From: Candidatus Solirubrobacter pratensis
GTDB taxonomy: Bacteria; Actinomycetota; Thermoleophilia; Solirubrobacterales; Solirubrobacteraceae
Reading direction: 5' to 3'
Length of the DNA stretch: 64,000 nt
Assembly (NCBI RefSeq): GCF_000425945.1
Contig: NZ_AUEK01000012.1
Span: forward strand, 170,445 to 234,444
Positions 37,701 through 44,346 of this stretch are shown here, in pieces. Under the pieces are notes generated by a model. The model ran no database searches. It saw only the letters and a list, made by a program, of their open reading frames with translations, and was not told the origin of the DNA. A program made the translations under genes and the position numbers. The stretch's first letter is position 1. Every line of letters begins with the position of its first letter.

Positions 37701-38134
37701 ATCAGCCCGTACCGCCGCCCCGCGACCGAGAAGGCGGCATGCTCGCCGCTCGCCGCGGCTGCGAACGACGCGTCGAAGCTGGTCCCGCGCGCGCGGAACT
37801 GCTTGCCCGGCGGGGCGAACGGATCCGCCGGGAGCGTGGCGAGCTCCGGGCGCAGCCGGGTGTCGATCGCGTGCCAGCCGCGCGCGTCGCGGTAGCGAAC
37901 CGGTGCCGCGGCGATCTCCTTGCGGAAGCGGCCGCCGCCGAGCGCGAACGTGCGCGACGTCGGCGTACGGAGGGACAGCACCTCGGCGCCCGCCTGGGCG
38001 GGGCGCGGGCGTGCCGGCACTCCGTCCGGCGCGCCGGCCGCCACGCACAGCGCGGCGACCGCCGCGGTGACGAGAACGCCGTGGCGCTGCCTGAATCGTC
38101 CGGCTGCCGCACCCCTGCGTTCGACGTCACCCAT
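28754..38134 (-). CDS. Giant secreted YD/RHS-repeat protein, probable polymorphic toxin
   Basis: 3126 residues in one intact frame. From the N-terminus: a Sec-like signal (about 18-37, VLVTAAVAALCVAAG); a DNRLRE-type module (about 290-455); a fibronectin III-like part (465-555); a second DNRLRE-type module (558-758); an Ig-like domain with DGASIGSDTTAPF (760-865); a LamG-like lectin fold (865-1090); and another Ig-like domain. A long array of YD repeats (about 1540-2780; many YDYD and YDANG units) forms the RHS shell. The RHS core ends near 2880, with RYEAKRQDPGSGLLDMGARQ and NPYSLAGGNPISFVEDDGH. The last 100 residues are the variable toxin end. GGAGGGAG precedes the ATG. The domain set suggests export to the cell surface or medium and delivery by contact. 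Confidence 0.9.
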   Translation of the reverse strand: MGDVERRGAAAGRFRQRHGVLVTAAVAALCVAAGAPDGVPARPRPAQAGAEVLSLRTPTSRTFALGGGRFRKEIAAAPVRYRDARGWHAIDTRLRPELATLPADPFAPPGKQFRARGTSFDASFAAAASGEHAAFSVAGRRYGLILRGATPVAGTVSGSTIAYPGVRPGATLVDRTTATGIEQTLVLHDRRAPSNYVFHLGGAADLRAIATHDGGWLFKAPSSSAVALRLLPATVGDARTTDRGVTHDPAHVRTTVKRAGDGYDVAIAVDRRWLGSPSRHFPVTIDPTYTIGEWASVNYDAACSRCATSAPGWLYLGTSSTKAYRIGTQFDLSGFPANATVSGAQLQIYSVGGVCVDTTEPCGAHSHTFDVHRLTQPWGSTTSSFVYDSTALGTATLPADQQDHWLTWNITETLKAWLAGTQPNDGLVIKRSTEPLGAGGPYIEDADPSLTPQIVVTYGTDAVTLDAPQTVHSNGAELTWTRWDGSSGGVFGGYEVHRSTSTGFTPSSSTLLTRIADPAVTSFRDTTAAPSTTYTYKVVVNGAASSAQTVALPASGQARTVLQPGPDSGIDTYIRHNPYMDETASEACRSFGAMSTLDVGSDGILERALLEFDTSLIPAGATVSSASLSLTMTGTADAAITIGAHRITGDWAAGTGVGTCAADGATWTSRHGGIPWAADGADFDPSAASTVSHASGAPATTDRFSVTSMVQKWTDGSAPNLGVLLKAESEPDVLGRWIGYVAADDTWDPADRPKLTVTYADGSRSESPAVTMSSPQNGDVARGTVTVTTAAADDRRVDQVEFLVDGASIGSDTTAPFAAAWSTTGTANGQHTLTARATDDVGNVTTSRGVAVTVANSAPPTTKVTSPGNAYADVVRADGPAAFWRLGEAGGTTAADSSGNGRTAAYGNSYTLAQPGLITSDADKAVLLRNSNKDGQVASSGLSGLLGSQLTAEAWVSYTGVATAGAFDRIVARNWGSAGGWMLAATKDAVGTQRVQWSINAAGTVVTAGAAVTPGRMSLAGTYDGTTLRLYVNGVEAATATRSAAALNTSAAIALGATLDTDITVDDVAVYDKALGATAIKLHDDVGRGRTPTVAGNVAVSADANDDKSVSRVEFLVDGVRYDEDTTAPYAGTLKTLDPANPAFDGQHALTTRAYDGDGQVTTSATATVQVANATGTRYQQDLTSTPFPAAMVYDPATGSQDQAGIDVTVTNRSSATLSGNDVVLRARWYPLDATGSAPAPTDGPAIALGGDVAPGAARTVRALVDPPALADGVNRAQFRLRLDLYEQSTGTWFADKGSPPLQNPVIVDKALATGLGLERYYHYTGSELGAGLQHLLNVANGNSILRWTPWDEPGRGLSTVLDLTYNSLEKGSGSPVGNNFSLSISTLTRFGAPIDIHPNKADDIAGRANRFIDIVDGDGTTHRFTGHQAADGTVYWTEPAGVHLYLRHYSDTDPARAWAFTRPDETTFFYDQDGYPTSVEDNNGNRITFTLQDTPPGEDPGGPKKRIVAVTDAAGTGSSAAPDRAFTIEYYSKADAKAPHVRGQIKRITDHGGDQALRFSYYDDGNLLRLTQAGGTKADGSPLPDRSFVFTYTDSAGSGPAIAVAAQRVDPDPKTPNESTRLFSVADPRGHETTFDYNGPTTGQDRWKLAARTARDGTRTTWAYDTTNRVTTQTAPLARVSKYAYDADGKLTSLTNPNNDVVAVSWTADRMVHQLTEPSGAYTTYDYDDNGYITDVKRVNQIQPALEQSWTHLTYDHPAVDGGDAPGRWQTGRQVAHISRLATTTSPAGMATASPADDYQYDFTYDAKGNLHTVLDPENRASGKVTTYDYNPDGTVARVTDPNGHATAFEAYDANGLPTVVRDPRSVARRATPGFDYVTRLGYDADGLLQWVQDAEHSNESGVDPHEYRSYFYYDAFHRLGRQSAPKSTRLERGILLWSDADFDANDNVLSEVAPHEGRQDTGRGDTTTHMYDAMDRVTLDTGPDTSADPAGERTKYDYDDAGRLIQVTDPKGVATASPDKDFSTILGYDALDRVVSEKRYDYDGSGSISRTLRTQYCYDIAGDLRSVTRPKAGPADVTCSPYADAQYTTKFDYDLAHRLLKRTDGGGNVRTWRYDTDDNVSAYTDEQQLATPARLTYNQRDQLVKDEQPFQTGRVLTTQYVYDPAGNLHQEISPRAFDAAGGGTPNDYLTTYEYDENDQLTRVDLPHSAQETPTYVHRDYDRNGRLALLSLPTTKTSASALTADDSSTYDYWDAGWLHLDNEPGRQNVTYGYSPQGWQQTRVARLGDGAERHSSWAYFPDGMLQSETARDGTRTTYTYDADNQLQSADSDHGIGDAGQQPLHVTAGYDGFDRLTRTRERRDDQSTWKVTTLAYDDNDNLLSRLENGHEDAAGGLSGGRSNEFTYDGADRLTLQLDHGKDSSASATGDDRQILYESFAPGWPKSRTLQKLSSGDWTTTQSTAWTYFQNGDVESLITKNGSGAVKEQHTVSYLDTDGRYIDGNRTKDVFRLDGPDSSKPCRTSDCTRTYAYDGRDRLTGETKDYGTGSRYTKYDLDAPGNVVRFYQGDTDPPPLAATYDYDANQLTTVSDKDGNVQRRYYHDADGNLTCATTGAGTQSDCDSWDGDSRSPNVLEHYRYDRLNRLLRAAKWDPADTLDDIKNGETTWTYDPLDRPAQKVERHGTGPSRTTSYTYLGLADEVTREDAADAGGGDPRTKDYSYDANGDRVELTTQNGASSPQVFSYGYDVHGSVSLLLDGAGSARAAYGYQAYGDDDKDLTSERDADNPAQPAAPNKPTNPYRYEAKRQDPGSGLLDMGARQFSPDLRQFAQRDMYEDPLGQLDLTSDPLTANPYSLAGGNPISFVEDDGHMPIFDGDVKAARAYARARVRGLAKAARPYYGGWTTATTDPNNGRPRTPIYDAAGHYARAANGKPFTLPEIDTPMTSERERGNALVDAAAGVAISMLNTLGDVAIGLEGVPDVGPESAAAGKGLKSAARGLEGAVGKEATAVRQATGPIVRYDRRAQYGGAQTNSSAGRAIRGKAEGQNCPGCGRTMRSGTATQPVPEHSPPLLLHYYLRAGHAMTDAQRRAYARSEEAFDGAMCLSCQRSQGAELSRLSRLLAYLFGG
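28757..29060 (-). other. C-terminal toxin domain of the RHS protein (putative HNH/Endo VII-like nuclease)
   Basis: Codons for about residues 3025-3126. Beyond the RHS core and a linker, the chain has a CPGCG knuckle (near 3046), PEHSPPLLLHYY, then RAGHAMTDAQRRAYARS and a second Cys pair CLSCQRSQGAELSR (near 3101). Two Cys pairs with His/Glu between fit a treble-clef HNH/Endonuclease VII-type nuclease, and the order His, GH, then a Gln/Ser-rich end resembles GH-E-like toxin domains. This is an inference from motif spacing. The adjacent SUFU gene supports a nuclease, because SUFU proteins commonly guard against nuclease toxins. Confidence 0.5.
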
Positions 38135-38608
38135 GACCTGCTCCCTCCCCTAGTCCGCCGCCGGGCGCGGAGCTTCCACGAGGACGGGGCGAGCGCGCAC
38201 GCGCCGGGAAGGCGGCTGACCGCCGGGTGGGTGGGGATGTAAGGCGCCTGCCCGCCGCCCAGGGCCTCCCACTCGGTCGAAGCGCACTTGGCGGCCGCGG
38301 CTCACAGGACGGTGCGTTGTATGCATCGACGTCTCGCTCCGTGCTCCGACGATCAGCGATAGCGCCTCGACGGCCCGACAGCGTGCTGCCGCGCCCTCGC
38401 ACCGAGCCGATCGCTGCCGCCGCGCGGTGAGACGCGACGCTCTATGCGCGACAGCCTTCGCGTGACCGCAGCACTCGACGAGCGGGCGCGGGTCGCTGTC
38501 GCTCGTTGCGCGATGCGAAAGCGGTGCGGTGGAGGCAGTCGCCGCTGCTGGCCTGCGAAAGCAGGAGTCGCCTCGCGAACCGAAGCTGCGGGCCGGCGAC
38601 TCAAGGGC
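38135..38608 (+). other. Gene-free stretch upstream of the RHS gene
   Basis: About 470 bp between the divergent RHS start and the end of the metallo-hydrolase-like gene. It should hold the RHS promoter; no clear -10/-35 pair stands out in this GC-rich DNA. Around 38500-38560 are box B-like words (GCGATGCGAAAGCGG and GCTGGCCTGCGAAAGCAGG) that may be decayed repeat copies. No convincing gene. Confidence 0.4.
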
Positions 38609-39343
38609 CTAACTCAAAGAGCTGCCGCCTTCGCTGCGAGCGCTGGGCGAGGTCCGTTTGACTGCTCGCTCCGGGCGCTGCCAGGGGGCGCTTTTGAGCG
38701 CGCGCTGCAGCGCGGCCTTGCCGTCGCCGATGGCAGGCCGGCCGTGTGTTACGAGGACGTGGTCGATATCCAGCTCGACCAGACGCTGAAGAGTCGGCAG
38801 GTAGCGCGCGTGCCACCACTGCCGGCGGCCTTCGCTGTCCAACGGGGCCGCCCAAACGCGCAGTTGGCCACCGTCTGTGTCGACGACTGCGTCGCCGAAG
38901 ACCAGGGCGCGGACGACAGGGATCTCGATCGACTGCTGCGAGCTGGGCGGCCTGCCGATCGAGTGGAAGCGAGCGATCCCGGCGACGTGGCCTCCGCCGG
39001 TGACGGCCTCGAAGCCGGAGACGTCGCTGAGTCGTGTCGCGACAGCGGGATGCCCGTAGATGCGTGCCTTCGCGCCGCGGTAGCGGCGCCACAGGGATTC
39101 GGAGCTGCGGGTGTGGTAGGGCATGGTGACGAGGATCCGAACGCGGTCGCGGACGAGGTCGTCCAGCACGTCCAGGGCCGGGTCGTCGTCGCCATCCACC
39201 AGCGGGTCGAGCAGCAGCACGTCGCTCTTGAGAGCGATGGCGTAACTCGTCCTGCCGCCGAACTCGCCCGGATGCAACCCTCGCGGGCGGCGCTCCCAGC
39301 GCCAGAGCCCGGTCACGATTTCCTCGATATCGCCGATCGCCAT
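38609..39343 (-). CDS. Metallo-beta-lactamase-fold-like protein with degenerate metal motif
   Basis: A 244-residue protein whose layout follows the MBL fold: an opening sheet with RTSYAIALKSDVLLLDPLVDG, the VTMPYHTRSSESLW segment at the place of HxHxDH, the GHVAGIARFHSIG middle, RALVFGDAVVDTDGG and the final DHVLVTHGRPAIGDGKAAL. At the first metal motif only the leading His is kept (HTRSSE), so catalysis by the usual zinc pair is doubtful. The second of two adjacent ATGs is chosen because GGAGGGG lies directly before the first. On the opposite strand a 393-codon frame is a shadow. Confidence 0.7.
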   Translation of the reverse strand: MAIGDIEEIVTGLWRWERRPRGLHPGEFGGRTSYAIALKSDVLLLDPLVDGDDDPALDVLDDLVRDRVRILVTMPYHTRSSESLWRRYRGAKARIYGHPAVATRLSDVSGFEAVTGGGHVAGIARFHSIGRPPSSQQSIEIPVVRALVFGDAVVDTDGGQLRVWAAPLDSEGRRQWWHARYLPTLQRLVELDIDHVLVTHGRPAIGDGKAALQRALKSAPWQRPERAVKRTSPSARSEGGSSLS

Positions 39344-39525
39344 CATCCCCTCCGTCCGGGCCGCTGGAACCTGCGCAGCGAGATCCCTGTCGGACGTCGG
39401 CGGGCGCGGGAATCCGCCGCGACCCTATCGCGGGCTATCGCATGGAGGCTCAAGGAACAGTGGCCCTGCGGTAGACCCTCGCCGCGAGGCGAGCGCCTGC
39501 ACCGGCGCGCGGGGCGGGTCCAACC

Positions 39526-39545
39526 GTGGTGCTTTAGGACGCGAG
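39526..39545 (+). repeat. Box A of dispersed repeat next to the recombinase remnant
   Basis: GTGGTGCTTTAGGACGCGAG, followed by a CGACACGCG tail similar to other copies. It ends 10 bp before the stop codon of the recombinase remnant (minus strand). Confidence 0.5.
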
Positions 39546-39554
39546 CGACACGCG

Positions 39555-40253
39555 CTACGGCAAGCCGCGGAGTCCAACGATCGCGGGGATCATCGGCGGC
39601 CGGCGGCGATGGACGATGTCGATGATTTCGGCGGCGTCGATGCCTTGCAGGTGACCGAGGTCACGCCGAGGTCGCTGTGGCCGAGCTGGCGCTGGATGAT
39701 GTTGATCGGCACGCCCTCGCGTGCGAGCTCGATCGCATGCGCGTGCCGGAGCTGGTGGGGAGCGAAGCGTCGGCGCACAGCGGCACGCGCGGCAGCACGA
39801 TGCAGCGCCGCGCGCGCCGCGCCGGTCGGCCACGGCCCTCCCGCGCGTGAGCCCTCGATCACGCAGAACAACGGCCCGTACGGAAGCGTCTTGCGCGCCT
39901 CTAGCCAGGGTGTTACGTGTTCCCAGCCCCAGTCGTCCATGCCGATCTCTCGCCGGCGTCCGCCTTTGCCGCGGCGCACGACGATCGAGCCTCGGCGCGG
40001 ATCGAGATCGTGCTCAGTCAACAGCAGCGCCTCGTGAATGCGCAGACCAGCACGCCACAACACGACGATCAACCCACGCAGCCGCTCACCGCGCAGCCCG
40101 ACCCCGGCCGAGCGCATGACCGCGACGATCTCCTCGACCCGCGGCGGATCGGCCGGATATCGCCGGCCTTTGTTTGCGTGGCGCTCTGCCGGCGTTGTAG
40201 CCCGGCAGCGTCGCCGGCGAGCGCCGCTGTGGCGACGGAATTAGCGCGGTCAT
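39555..40253 (-). pseudogene. Tyrosine recombinase/integrase broken by two frameshifts
   Basis: An original protein of about 230 residues can be rebuilt from three frames. It starts at ATG 40253 after GGGAGG (MTALIPSPQRRSPATLPGYNAG), shifts near 40180 at CAAACAAAGG into NKGRRYPADPPRVEEIVAVMRSAG, and runs through RAGLRIHEALLLTE (catalytic Arg), VVRRGKGGRRREIG (Lys) and PHQLRHAHA (His-x-x-Arg) to QRQLGHSDLGVTSV. A single missing base near 39655 then moves the frame, and the end LQGIDAAEIIDIVHRRRPPMIPA is read elsewhere. The nucleophilic Tyr expected in V-Y-L-Q falls exactly at the lost base. No classical N-terminal core-binding domain is seen; relatives of this type are short. Confidence 0.8.
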
Positions 40254-40380
40254 CGAGACCTCCCGACCCTTGCAGAACACCACGCGCACAACGCGCGTGG
40301 CCTCGTTCAATCATCCGCCTGCACAGAATCACCGCAGTCCCCATGCGAGTTGCCCACGTCACTAGAGCTATCTTCAGTGC

Positions 40381-40953
40381 GTGATCGCACTCCTTGCAAT
40401 CTTCGCCGCCGTGGCGCTTCCGGCCAAGCCCCATACCTGCGGGACCAAGGCGCTCTACGGCCGGACGCTGGCGATCCGCGTGACCGGCAAGTCGCTGCCC
40501 TGCTCCGACGTCCGCTCGATCGTCAAGGGCAGCTGTGACACGAACGGCAAGACGTGGTCGTGCTTCTCCGGCCGCGAGTCGGATCCGGCGCTGGTCTGGT
40601 TTCGCTCAAAGGAACGCTTCAAAGAGCACTGGTCAACGACGATCGAGGCCATCCGGCCCAGCTGCAAGCGCACGCCGGCCATCACGCACGCCGATTGGGT
40701 CAAGCCCGACGGCGGCGCGTTCCCATCGAGAGAGCAGATCCTCGGCGACGACCTGCTCCGCTGTCATCGCCTCGACGGCATGACCCACGCCCAAGTGCTC
40801 GCGCTGCTCGGCCAGCCCGACGACGACAACGGCAAGACGGCCGACTGGGAGGTCGGCCTCGAACGCGACTCGTTCTTCCAGGTTGACAGCGAGTACCTCG
40901 CCGCGAGGTTCGTCGGCGGGAAGTTCAACAATGCGTCGTTCGAGCAAGGCTAA
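40381..40953 (+). CDS. Hypothetical exported protein
   Basis: A 190-residue protein from a GTG start. The first 16 residues are hydrophobic (IALLAIFAAVALPAKP) and resemble a short signal peptide. The mature part has Cys at THCGTKAL-like, LPCSDV, GSCDTNG, WSCFSG, PSCKRTP and LRCHRLDGM positions, suggesting disulfides. The ending contains DGMTHAQVLALLGQPDDDNGKTADWEVG, which resembles the small BamE/SmpA-like fold motif (xLLGxPD). Function unknown. It is convergent with the sensor kinase, with a full repeat copy between. Confidence 0.65.
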   Translation: MIALLAIFAAVALPAKPHTCGTKALYGRTLAIRVTGKSLPCSDVRSIVKGSCDTNGKTWSCFSGRESDPALVWFRSKERFKEHWSTTIEAIRPSCKRTPAITHADWVKPDGGAFPSREQILGDDLLRCHRLDGMTHAQVLALLGQPDDDNGKTADWEVGLERDSFFQVDSEYLAARFVGGKFNNASFEQG

Positions 40954-41004
40954 CGCGCGTTACCGCTCCTCGGCCGACTCGAGCCGACACGCGCAGAGCT
41001 GCGC

Positions 41005-41085
41005 GTGGCGCTTGAGGACGGATGGGTCACGCCGCAGGAGCATCGCGGGGCTGCGCCGCTCCGTTCAGGCGAAAGCAGCAGCGCG
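41005..41085 (+). repeat. Dispersed intergenic repeat, best full copy
   Basis: Box A GTGGCGCTTGAGGACGGA (41005-41022) and box B TCCGTTCAGGCGAAAGCAGC (41060-41079, continuing AGCGCG). GGACGGA pairs with TCCGTTC through one wobble, and the outer GCTT pairs with AAGC, leaving a 37-base loop. The 81 bp unit lies in the convergent gap between the exported protein and the kinase. Confidence 0.7.
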
Positions 41086-41208
41086 TGGTCGGTGCGGCCT
41101 ATCGACGCGGGAGTGCCGAGGTGCATGAAAGGCGGCTGCGAGATGCGTCGCTGCTGCTTGCGGGCTCGGAGCAGCAGTCGACGCGCGAGCGCTCGACTGA
41201 CGCGGGAG

Positions 41209-43173
41209 CTAGCCGGGGAGGGGGATGGCGGCCGCGACGAGGGTGCCGCTGTCGGCCGGGCTGTCGACCCGGAGCTCGCCGTCGAGAGCGGCGAGCCGGT
41301 CCGCCAGCCCGATGAGGCCACTGCCGCCGCCGCGCCGGGCGCCTCCGACGCCGTCGTCGCGCACGTGGACCGCGAGCGTGCCGTCCTCGATCCGCGCCAT
41401 CACCTCGGCGCGTCCGGCGCAAGCGTGCTTGGCCACGTTGGTCAGCGCCTCGGCGACGACGAAGTAGGCGGTCGCCTCGACCGCGGCAGGCAGCCGACCC
41501 ACCGCCACATCGATCTCGACCGGCACCGGCATCCGCGAAGCCAGCGCGTCCACTCCCGCGCGCAGCCCGCCCTGGGTGAGGACGCCCGGGAGGATGCCGT
41601 GCGCGAGCTCGCGCAGCTCGACGTTCGCGCGCTCCGCGTGGTCGAGCGCCTCGCCGACGAGCGCCGGGGCGGCCTCCTGCTCGCGCTCAAGCGCCCGGCG
41701 CGCCAGCTTCAACGTGATGATCGTCTGGACGAGCCGCTGCTGCGCGCCGTCGTGCAGATCGCGAACGACGCGCCGGCGCTCCTGGTCGGTCGCCACCACG
41801 ATCCGCGCCCGCGACGCCGCAAGCTCCGTCCGCGCTTCGGCGTTCGCGATCGCCGTCGCCACGAGCTCCGTGAACGAGGCGAGGCGCGCCTCGGTGTCGG
41901 CCGGCAGCGGCTGCTCAGGGCCCGAGCTCGCGGTCATCACACCCCACAGGCGGCCCTCGACGACGATCGGCGCCCCGACCGATGAGTGCAGGCCCTGCTC
42001 GCGAATGGCGACGGCGAGCGGGCCGGAGGCATCGGCATAGCTGTCGATGCGGGCGGGACAGCCGGTCTGGAAGACCACCGTGCTGACGGTCTTTCCCCCG
42101 AGCGGCCACCGACCGCCGACGGGGAAGCGGTCGCGCACCGCATCCGAGGCCGCGACAACGGTCATCGTGCCGTCGGGCTCGTAGCGGGCCATGGCGGCGG
42201 ATTCGACCGGGAGCACGCGCCCGACCTCCTCGGTGACCGCCGCGAACACCTCATCCGGCGGCACCGCCCGCGCCACTAGCGTCGCGACGCGCCGCAACGC
42301 CGCTTGCTCCTCGGCCAGCCGGGCGAGATCAGCCCGGCTCTCGGTGTTCGCGATGGCCGTGGCGACGAGCTCGGTAAAGGCGGCGATCCTCGCCTCGGCG
42401 TCCTTTGGGAGCGGCCGGTCACTCCTCGAGGAGGCGATCATCACACCCCAGGGGCGCTGGTCGACGACGATCGGGGCGCCCACCGACGAGCGCAGGCGCA
42501 GCTTCCGGCCCAGCGCGGCCCCCGCGCCGGAAGCCTGCTCGTAGCCGAGCATCCGCGCAGGCCGGCCGGTCCGCAACACCGACCCTGCGACGCTCTCGCC
42601 TTCGAGCTCGACGCGGGTGCCGACCGGAACTTGATCTCCGGCGGAGCTCCACGCGGCGACTCCCGTCGCTGTCCCGTCGCCCTCGTAGCGCCCCATGTGC
42701 GTCGCGTCGACACCAAGGAGCAGGCCGACCTCACGCGCGACCGCCGCAAACACCTCCGGCGGCGCGACCCCTTCAGCGACCAGCGTCGCAACCCGTCGCA
42801 GCGCGGCCTGCTGGTCGGCAAGGCGCGCCGATCGGCGCGCCTCGCGCCGGGAACGCGCGGCGAGCTGGCTGACCACCAATGACGCCACCAGGAACGCCAC
42901 AACTACTGACCAGCGGTCCGACGTGCCGGGATCCAAGCTGTACCGGGGAGGCAGGAAGAAGTAGCTGAACGCCGCCATGCTCGCCACCGACACCGCGCCC
43001 GCGACCGCGGCGCCATACACGAGCGCAATCGGGACGACTGCCAACAGGTAGAGCACGCCCAGACCCAGAGCCGGCACACGCGGCTCCAGAAGCGCGATCA
43101 CCGCGGTGATCGCGGCGACAAGCACCACACTCGCGAGCACTGCCTGCAGCCAGCGAGGGATCGGTGATGTCAT
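41209..43173 (-). CDS. Membrane sensor histidine kinase with tandem GAF domains (HisKA_3 type), orphan
   Basis: A 654-residue kinase. The N-terminal 100 residues hold a DUF4118/KdpD-like membrane domain of about four spans (VLASVVLVAAITAVIALL onward). Two GAF domains follow (about 130-290 and 300-455), each introduced by EEQAALRRVATLVA-type helices. Then come HisKA_3 with VVRDLHDGAQQRL (H474) and HATPase_c with ALTNVAKHA and RDDGVGGA. The ATG at 43173 is chosen; the 58-residue upstream extension lacks family sequence. Closely related in its second half to the kinase at 11808-13376. No response regulator gene is adjacent. Probably senses redox, light or a small ligand at the membrane. Confidence 0.87.
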   Translation of the reverse strand: MTSPIPRWLQAVLASVVLVAAITAVIALLEPRVPALGLGVLYLLAVVPIALVYGAAVAGAVSVASMAAFSYFFLPPRYSLDPGTSDRWSVVVAFLVASLVVSQLAARSRREARRSARLADQQAALRRVATLVAEGVAPPEVFAAVAREVGLLLGVDATHMGRYEGDGTATGVAAWSSAGDQVPVGTRVELEGESVAGSVLRTGRPARMLGYEQASGAGAALGRKLRLRSSVGAPIVVDQRPWGVMIASSRSDRPLPKDAEARIAAFTELVATAIANTESRADLARLAEEQAALRRVATLVARAVPPDEVFAAVTEEVGRVLPVESAAMARYEPDGTMTVVAASDAVRDRFPVGGRWPLGGKTVSTVVFQTGCPARIDSYADASGPLAVAIREQGLHSSVGAPIVVEGRLWGVMTASSGPEQPLPADTEARLASFTELVATAIANAEARTELAASRARIVVATDQERRRVVRDLHDGAQQRLVQTIITLKLARRALEREQEAAPALVGEALDHAERANVELRELAHGILPGVLTQGGLRAGVDALASRMPVPVEIDVAVGRLPAAVEATAYFVVAEALTNVAKHACAGRAEVMARIEDGTLAVHVRDDGVGGARRGGGSGLIGLADRLAALDGELRVDSPADSGTLVAAAIPLPG

Positions 43174-43532
43174 GGCATGATCATCCTCGCACCGGCGCGC
43201 GTCTTGCAGAGCTTTCCGGCTCCCTCCCGCCCGCGGCCGCCAAGCGGCACCGACGTTCAAGCCATCGTTGGCGATCCTCGGGCGGGCCAAGGGGAACGGC
43301 CGCTGCTGCTCGTCGACGAAACCAGTGCTCTGCGGCGACCGACTCAAGCCCGAGTTCGCTGCTCCCGCGGACGATCACGGCAACCGCGACGAGAGTTCGG
43401 GCAACATACCGCCGCGCTGCCGGTCTGAGTGAGGCAAAGGGGATAGCCGTTATGAACGAGGCCGGCCTGCTGTATTCCGCCGCAACGGTGCTGCGGTCGT
43501 CGACATGCTGCGGGAACGGGTAGAGAGGGACC

Positions 43533-43808
43533 ATGTCTCGGCGGATCATGCTGATGACCGGTCTTGGCGCGGTCTTTCTCGCGGGCGCGTTCTTGTTCCT
43601 TCATACGGGTGGGCGCGCTGACGATGTCTGCGAGCGGGAGCGTTTCGTGCCGGCGGACGGGCTCTCGCTCTGGCCGCCAGGCGCGCGCTGCAGCTTCGGC
43701 GAGCCTCAGCGGACCGACGTCCTCGTCAATCCGTGGCTTGGCCTGGCGCTGGTCGCGATACTCGCCGCAATGGCCACGACCTACGGTCACCGCTCCACGC
43801 GAGCGTGA
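43533..43808 (+). CDS. Small hypothetical membrane protein
   Basis: 91 residues with an N-terminal hydrophobic segment (IMLMTGLGAVFLAGAFLFL), a Cys-containing outer loop (DDVCERERFVPADGLSLWPPGARCSFGE) and a second span (PWLGLALVAILAAMATT). The two loop Cys could form a disulfide. GAGAGGGA lies just upstream of the ATG. Unknown family; it stands in accessory DNA before a second small membrane protein. Confidence 0.6.
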   Translation: MSRRIMLMTGLGAVFLAGAFLFLHTGGRADDVCERERFVPADGLSLWPPGARCSFGEPQRTDVLVNPWLGLALVAILAAMATTYGHRSTRA

Positions 43809-43852
43809 CGACGGGGCACGCGAGTCCTCGATTCCACCGGCCGCGCTCGCGG

Positions 43853-43875
43853 CGTCAGGCGAAAGGAGCAGCGCG
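43853..43875 (+). repeat. Box B of dispersed repeat
   Basis: CGTCAGGCGAAAGGAGCAGC followed by GCG. A weak box A-like word (GTGACGACGGGGCACGCG) lies 46 bp upstream at 43805. Between two small membrane-protein genes. Confidence 0.45.
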
Positions 43876-43953
43876 CCGGACGATGGCCCCGCGCAAGCGG
43901 CTTGAGCGGTTGGCGGGTCCGGCTCCAAGCCATGGTCGGCGTTTCCGGCTGAG

Positions 43954-44346
43954 ATGCCGGCCAACCCGCCCAGACGGGCCTTATCGTCGGATGCTGCCTC
44001 GGCCGATACGAACAGCGTCGTGCTGTCTCGCATCCTTTTCAGCGGCATGTTCGCCGCAATACTCGCCGCTCTCGTCCACAGCGGGGCGCTCGACGACGTC
44101 GAGGCCGTGACGTCTTGGAACGTCGCGATACTCGCATTTGCAGGTATCTTTGGAGCCGCGGGCTTCGTCGCAGGTCGCTGGTGGGCATTGTGGCTCGTAC
44201 CACTCGGGTGGCTGACCTTCGTTCCCGGAGGGTCGGACGAACAGCTCGCGCTTGCCCTCGTCATCTGCGTGCCCGCGGCCATCCTGGGTGTGAGCGTGGG
44301 CGTGGCGCTTCGCCGCATGCTCGGATACCGGTCGTCGGACGAATAG
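43954..44346 (+). CDS. Small hypothetical membrane protein
   Basis: 130 residues with a polar N-terminal 25 residues, then three to four hydrophobic segments: LSRILFSGMFAAILAALVHSG, SWNVAILAFAGIFGAAGFVAG, ALWLVPLGWLTFVP and ALALVICVPAAILGVSVGVALRR. No catalytic motifs. Family not recognised. Codon use is good. It is convergent with the SDR gene across a gap holding a repeat copy. Confidence 0.6.
   Translation: MPANPPRRALSSDAASADTNSVVLSRILFSGMFAAILAALVHSGALDDVEAVTSWNVAILAFAGIFGAAGFVAGRWWALWLVPLGWLTFVPGGSDEQLALALVICVPAAILGVSVGVALRRMLGYRSSDE

Noticed and set aside
33239..38242. Long plus-strand frames (about 865 and 728 codons) opposite the RHS gene
   Set aside because: They are rich in Arg, Val, Asp and Gly with no motifs, and mirror the YD-repeat codons. 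The minus strand has signal peptide, domain modules and a Shine-Dalgarno.
38444..39625. A 393-codon plus-strand frame
   Set aside because: It is antisense to the MBL-fold-like gene, whose strand shows fold motifs and a ribosome-binding site.
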